From: Conexibacter arvalis
GTDB lineage: Bacteria > Actinomycetota > Thermoleophilia > Solirubrobacterales > Solirubrobacteraceae
Reading direction: 5' to 3'
Assembly (NCBI RefSeq): GCF_014199525.1
Contig: NZ_JACHNU010000003.1
Coordinates: 1-64,000, forward strand
Length of the DNA: 64,000 nucleotides
Shown here: one piece after another, positions 60,499 to 64,000 of the stretch
How the letters are laid out: each line of letters opens with the position of its first letter
Numbering within the stretch: the first letter of the stretch is position 1
The notes under the pieces: model-generated
The model's database searches: none
What the model was told of the DNA's origin: nothing
The model's input: the letters and a program-made list of their open reading frames with translations, nothing else
Program-made: the position numbers and the translations under genes

Positions 60499-61563
60499 CT
60501 ACACGTACGGGCGCAGCGCCGCCGCGCAGCGGGCGCCGTAGGCGGAGCCGAACAGCGCCGCGTGCAGCAGCAGCGGCGCCAGCTGCCAGAGGGCGATGCG
60601 GTCGGCGGCGCCGTCGGCGAGCGGCGCGACCTCGGCATAGGCCGCGAAGGTCCGCTCGGAGGGGCCGCCGAACAGCCGCAGCATCGCGAGGTCGACCTCG
60701 CGGTGGCCGCCGTGCGCGGCCGGGTCGATCAGCCACGGTCGTCCGTCGGCGCCGGTCATCACGTTGCCGCCCCAGAGGTCGCCGTGGAGGCGGGCCGGCG
60801 GCTCGGGCGGGCCGGCGACGTCGTCGGCCGGGTCGTGGAGGCGGGCGGCGAGGCGGTCGACCGCGGCGCGCGTCCCTGGCGGCAGCGCCCCGCGCTCGTC
60901 GGCGCGCCGCGCGAGCGGCAGCAGGCGGCGGTCGGCGTAGAAGGCGCCCCAACCGGCGGCCGGCTCGTTCGGCAGCGCCAGCGGGCCGATCGCGAGCGTG
61001 TCGGCCGGCCCGCCGAAGGTCGGCGCGCCGGCGGCGTGGAGCCGCGCCAGCCCGCGCCCGAGCGCCTCGTCGGTCGCCGCGCCGGCGGGGCCGGAATCGA
61101 TCCATTCGAGCACGAGGAAGCGCGGGCCCCGCTCGGCCGGCGCGGCATCCGGCGAGGGCGCGGTGGGATCGGGCGCGCCCGGGGCGGGGCCGGCGGGCGG
61201 CGCGGTGGGATCAGGCGCGCCCGAGGCGGGGCCGGCGGGCGGCGCGGTGGGATCAGGCGCGCCCGGGGCGGGGCCGGCGGGCGGCGGAGCGAGGTCGTCG
61301 GCGACGGCGAGCGGCGCGGGGAGCGGGAGCGCGGCGGGCTCGGCGAGCCAGCGCAGGCCCGCCGCCTCGGCGGCGTAGGCGCCCGGGGCGGCGTCGGCGC
61401 TCGTCTTGACGAAGACGCGCGCGCCGTCGACGAGCGTCGCGCGGTAGGCGTCGTTGAGGTCGCCGCCGGCGATCGGGCGCAGCTCCGCCACCGGGCGGCC
61501 GAGAGCGGTCGCGAGCGCCGCGGCGAGCGCGTCAGCTCCGCCGCCGCGCCGGCCGCCGCTCAT
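60499..61563 (-). CDS. Fructosamine kinase / phosphotransferase-like protein with an inserted repeat
   Basis: This 354-residue protein has the aminoglycoside/fructosamine kinase fold: GGDLNDAYRA (near 34), FVKTSADAAPGAYAAEAAGL (lysine near 52), catalytic LHGDLWGGN (near 265), and metal motif LIDPAAHGGHREVDLAM. This fits fructosamine kinases, which repair glycated proteins. Between strands beta4 and beta5 is an insertion of three 14-residue Pro/Ala repeats (PPAGPAPGAPDPTA) not present in family members I know; being a loop it may be harmless. Converges on the cfa-like gene. Confidence 0.87.
   Translation of the reverse strand: MSGGRRGGGADALAAALATALGRPVAELRPIAGGDLNDAYRATLVDGARVFVKTSADAAPGAYAAEAAGLRWLAEPAALPLPAPLAVADDLAPPPAGPAPGAPDPTAPPAGPASGAPDPTAPPAGPAPGAPDPTAPSPDAAPAERGPRFLVLEWIDSGPAGAATDEALGRGLARLHAAGAPTFGGPADTLAIGPLALPNEPAAGWGAFYADRRLLPLARRADERGALPPGTRAAVDRLAARLHDPADDVAGPPEPPARLHGDLWGGNVMTGADGRPWLIDPAAHGGHREVDLAMLRLFGGPSERTFAAYAEVAPLADGAADRIALWQLAPLLLHAALFGSAYGARCAAALRPYV
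61157..61282. repeat. 42-bp minisatellite, three tandem copies, inside the kinase gene
   Basis: Units start at 61157, 61199 and 61241 and differ at only a few bases. 42 is divisible by three, so gain or loss of units keeps the frame and changes the loop length in steps of 14 residues. Confidence 0.85.
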
Positions 61564-61672
61564 GCGCCAGCCGCTCCGCCCGCCGCGGTCGCCGCTCCGA
61601 GGGCCGCGCCGCTCGCCGTGACCGCAACTGCGCCTGCCGCGGCCGTCGCTCGGACGCGGTGGCGGGCGCCGC

Positions 61673-62158
61673 TCATGCCGGCGCGGCGCCGCGCAGGTCG
61701 GCGAGCAGTCCGGCGCAGGCGGCCTCGACCAGGTCGAGCACGTGGTCGAAGCCCTCGGCGCCGCCGTAGTACGGATCGGGCACGTCGAGGTCGGGCGCGC
61801 CGGCGCTCGCCGGGTCGAACTCCCGCAGCAGCCGCGCCTTCCCGGCCGCCTCCGCGTCCGGCGCCAGTCGTCGCAGGTTGCGGAGGTTGTCGCGGTCCAT
61901 CGCGATCAGCAGGTCGAAGCGGTCGAAGTCGGCCTCGGTCACCTGGCGCGCGACGCTCCGCATCTCGAAGCCCCGTCCCGCGGCGGCGGCGGTCGCGCGG
62001 GCGTCGGGCGGGTTGCCGACGTGCCAGGCGCCCGTGCCGGCGCTCTCGATCTCGATCTCGCCGGCCAGCCCGGCATCCGCGACGAGGCGCGTCATCACCG
62101 CCTCCGCCGTCGGCGAGCGGCAGATGTTGCCGAGGCAGACGAACAGGATCCGGGTCAT
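61673..62158 (-). CDS. Low-molecular-weight protein-tyrosine phosphatase
   Basis: This 161-residue enzyme starts TRILFVCLGNICRSP, with nucleophile C8 and R14 in the CX5R loop, and has the general-acid aspartate in VPDPYYGG (near 130). The YY of DPYYGG is typical of PtpA-like enzymes. Its ATG overlaps the sulfatase stop (ATGA), so the two are translated together, an unusual pairing. Confidence 0.93.
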   Translation of the reverse strand: MTRILFVCLGNICRSPTAEAVMTRLVADAGLAGEIEIESAGTGAWHVGNPPDARATAAAAGRGFEMRSVARQVTEADFDRFDLLIAMDRDNLRNLRRLAPDAEAAGKARLLREFDPASAGAPDLDVPDPYYGGAEGFDHVLDLVEAACAGLLADLRGAAPA

Positions 62159-63930
62159 GGCAGCGGCGACTCCGCGCCCAGCCGCGAGGCGACCCGGCAG
62201 CCGACGCCGGTGCAGGTCTTCATCGCGGCGACCGCCGCCGTCAGCCGCTCTCTGCGCGCCTCCGGCAGCGCGTCGTAGACGTTGTCGAGCTCGTCGGGAT
62301 CGACGCGGCGGTCGTAGAACTCGCGCTCCCCGTCGGCGTACTCGACGTAGAGGCTGTCGCGCGTGCGCAGCGCCTCGTAGGTCGGCGGGTTGCCGCTGCC
62401 GCGCGCCGGGAAGTCCGGGTCGGCCGGCGAGGTGACCGCTCCGCGGTGCTCGATCAGCGCCGCCCTGCGCCAGTCGGCCGGGGCCGGCAGGCCGCGCAGG
62501 AACGGGACGAGGCTGCGCCCGTCGGCGGTCGCGGGCGCCGGCGTGCCGCCGAGCTCGGTGAAGGTCGGGCAGAGGTCGACGTTCTCCGCGATCTCGCTGA
62601 CGACGCGGCCGGCGGGAACGCCGGGCCCGGTGACGACGAGCGGGACGCGGATGTCCGGGTCGTACGCCGTCAGCTTCCCGGGCGTGAGCCGGTGCTGGCC
62701 CATGTGGAAGCCGTTGTCGGAGCTGAAGACCACATAGGTGTTGCGCGCGACGCCGAGCCGGTTGAGCTCGCGCCGGATCCGCCCGATCGCGCGGTCGACC
62801 GACTGCACCGAGCGGACGCGGTTGCGGAAGTGCTCGTCGATCCGCTGCTGCTGCTCGTCGGTCAGGCGGCGGTGGCCTCGCAGCCACGACGGCTTGTCGG
62901 AGATGTCCTCCTCGTTGAAGGAGGGCGTGCGCGGCGCCGTCACCGCCGAGAAGCGGCCGACGTCGCGCGGCGCCGGGGTCGACGGGGTGTGCGGCGTGAA
63001 GGTCGAGAGCTCCAGCATGAACGGCTGCCCCGCGCCGACGGCCGACGATATGAAGCCGATCGCGTCGCGGCGCAGGACCGTCGTGAGGTAGTCGCGCGGC
63101 TCCCAGCCCCTGCGCACGACGCGGCCCTCGCGCGCGATCCGGTAGCCGTAGCCCGGATAGCCGTTGCCGACGACCTTCCAGTCGGTCCAGCCCGGCGGCA
63201 CGTACGGCCGGCCGAGGGCGTCGCGCACGCGGGTCGGGTTGTACTGGTTCATGTACTTGCCCATCAGCGCGGTGCGGTAGCCGGCCTGCTGCAGCGACGT
63301 CGCGAAGGTGTCGCGCTCCTGCCCGCGGGCGCGGAAGGCGAGGAAGCCGCCGTCGTCGCCGGTGTTGCGGTAGATCCCGGTGTTGTGGGGGTACCGGCCG
63401 GTCAGGATCGACGCGCGCGAGGGGCAGCAGAGCGAGTTGGTGACGATGTAGTTGGAGAAGGTGACGCCCTCGCGCTGGAGCCGCTTGACGTTCGGCATGT
63501 AGTCGACGAGGTCCCACGAGAGGTCGTCGGTCAGCACGAAGACGATGTTCGGCTTGTTCGACGGCGGCGCGAGCGGGAACCGGCGGGCGGGCGCCTTGGC
63601 GCGGGAGCGCGGGAACGCGCGGGCGGGAATCCTGGCGCGGGCGCGCTTCTTGGCCCGCGCGAGCGCACGTGCGCCGGCCGGCTTCTTGGCGCGGGCGAGC
63701 TTCTTCGCGCGGGCGCTCGGTCGCGCACGGACGGGCTGCTTGGCGCGGCGGAGCGCGCGCTGCTGGGCGGCGGCGCGCTTCGCGCCGGCGGCGACCTGCT
63801 TGCCGGCGACCGCCTGCTCGCGGGCGGCGGAGGCCTTGCCGGCCGGGGCCCCGGCGGCGGTGGAGGGCAGCGGGACGCAGAGGATCGCGGCCGCGACGAG
63901 CGCGGCGAGCGTGGCACGACGGTGTCTCAT
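62155..63930 (-). CDS. Exported sulfatase with a long basic linker
   Basis: This 591-residue protein has a signal peptide (RRATLAALVAAAILCVPLPS), then about 90 residues of Ala/Lys/Arg repeats (31-120) and a sulfatase catalytic domain (PNIVFVLTDDLSWD from about 127). The formylglycine motif is CCPSRASILTGRY (near 168), with the first cysteine the one converted; SSDNGFHMGQHR (near 405) adds metal and sulfate ligands. It would hydrolyse sulfate esters outside the cell. An anaerobic or FGE-type maturase is not in the window. The cysteines near the C terminus (CTGVGC) may form a disulfide. Confidence 0.92.
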   Translation of the reverse strand: MRHRRATLAALVAAAILCVPLPSTAAGAPAGKASAAREQAVAGKQVAAGAKRAAAQQRALRRAKQPVRARPSARAKKLARAKKPAGARALARAKKRARARIPARAFPRSRAKAPARRFPLAPPSNKPNIVFVLTDDLSWDLVDYMPNVKRLQREGVTFSNYIVTNSLCCPSRASILTGRYPHNTGIYRNTGDDGGFLAFRARGQERDTFATSLQQAGYRTALMGKYMNQYNPTRVRDALGRPYVPPGWTDWKVVGNGYPGYGYRIAREGRVVRRGWEPRDYLTTVLRRDAIGFISSAVGAGQPFMLELSTFTPHTPSTPAPRDVGRFSAVTAPRTPSFNEEDISDKPSWLRGHRRLTDEQQQRIDEHFRNRVRSVQSVDRAIGRIRRELNRLGVARNTYVVFSSDNGFHMGQHRLTPGKLTAYDPDIRVPLVVTGPGVPAGRVVSEIAENVDLCPTFTELGGTPAPATADGRSLVPFLRGLPAPADWRRAALIEHRGAVTSPADPDFPARGSGNPPTYEALRTRDSLYVEYADGEREFYDRRVDPDELDNVYDALPEARRERLTAAVAAMKTCTGVGCRVASRLGAESPLP

Positions 63931-64000
63931 CTGCGTCCAAAGTAGGGCAAACGCTTCAGCCCTGTTGCGCGCAGCACGCGCTTGTAGATCACGTCGAGGA
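63927..64000 (-). CDS. 3' end of a further minus-strand gene (partial)
   Basis: A minus-strand frame with G/C-ending codons enters from the right edge and ends at TGA 63927-63929, which overlaps the sulfatase ATG (ATGA). The last residues are LDVIYKRVLRATGLKRLPYF plus GRR. The coupled overlap supports a real gene; its product cannot be named from this fragment. Confidence 0.6.
   Translation of the reverse strand, partial: LDVIYKRVLRATGLKRLPYFGRR

Overview
The window is about 70% GC, with strongly G/C-ending codons and almost no space between genes. The fused translation loci, a zinc-type S14 (rpsZ), a zinc-type L33, TANNNT -10 elements placed for leaderless mRNAs and many GTG starts all suggest an actinobacterium. 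A deep-branching soil lineage such as the Thermoleophilia (Solirubrobacterales, Conexibacter-like) fits best, but that placement is inferred from gene content and style, not from a database match.

Layout. (1) 1-10,100: tRNA-Pro(CGG), a Nif3-family protein, a tiny IF2_N-like protein, a long-chain acyl-CoA synthetase, a small membrane protein, a HisC-like aminotransferase, a patatin-like hydrolase, a D-Ala-D-Ala carboxypeptidase, and a divergent MFS transporter/LysR pair. (2) 10,100-52,083, nearly all on the minus strand: the main translation and transcription superlocus. In direction of transcription it runs rpmG-secE-nusG-rplK-rplA | rplJ-rplL | rpoB-rpoC | an inserted metabolic block | rpsL-rpsG | fusA-tuf | rpsJ to rplO-secY-adk-map-rpmJ-rpsM-rpsK-rpoA-rplQ-truA-surE-ligA. 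The inserted block (34,296-40,196) holds a NIPA/DMT transporter, a class III aminotransferase, a PucR regulator, alanine dehydrogenase and an opposite-strand HAD-like protein. It reads as an amino-donor catabolic module feeding alanine to Ald. infA and rpsD are missing from their usual slots. (3) 52,353-64,000: accessory metabolism, comprising an Rrf2 regulator with an FdhF/YdeP-type molybdopterin oxidoreductase, a GntR regulator with twin palindromic operators and a fumarylacetoacetase-family enzyme, a TetR regulator, a SAM methyltransferase, an alpha/beta hydrolase, a cyclopropane-fatty-acid synthase-like methyltransferase, a fructosamine-kinase-like protein with a 42-bp minisatellite, a low-molecular-weight phosphatase, an exported sulfatase, and the 3' end of one more gene.

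Most interesting signals. The fusA leader has an extended -10 promoter, a six-codon ORF with an ideal Shine-Dalgarno, sequences that could pair with the terminator arms, and a hairpin with a T-tract: the parts of a translation-sensing attenuator in front of elongation factor G. S3 carries a roughly 130-residue Arg/Gly-rich tail encoded by duplicated DNA, and S17 and L22 carry similar acidic-then-basic extensions of about 105-110 residues. AGA arginine codons recur in core genes despite the GC content. At least ten genes have a TANNNT hexamer 6-11 nt upstream of the start codon, as expected for leaderless transcripts.
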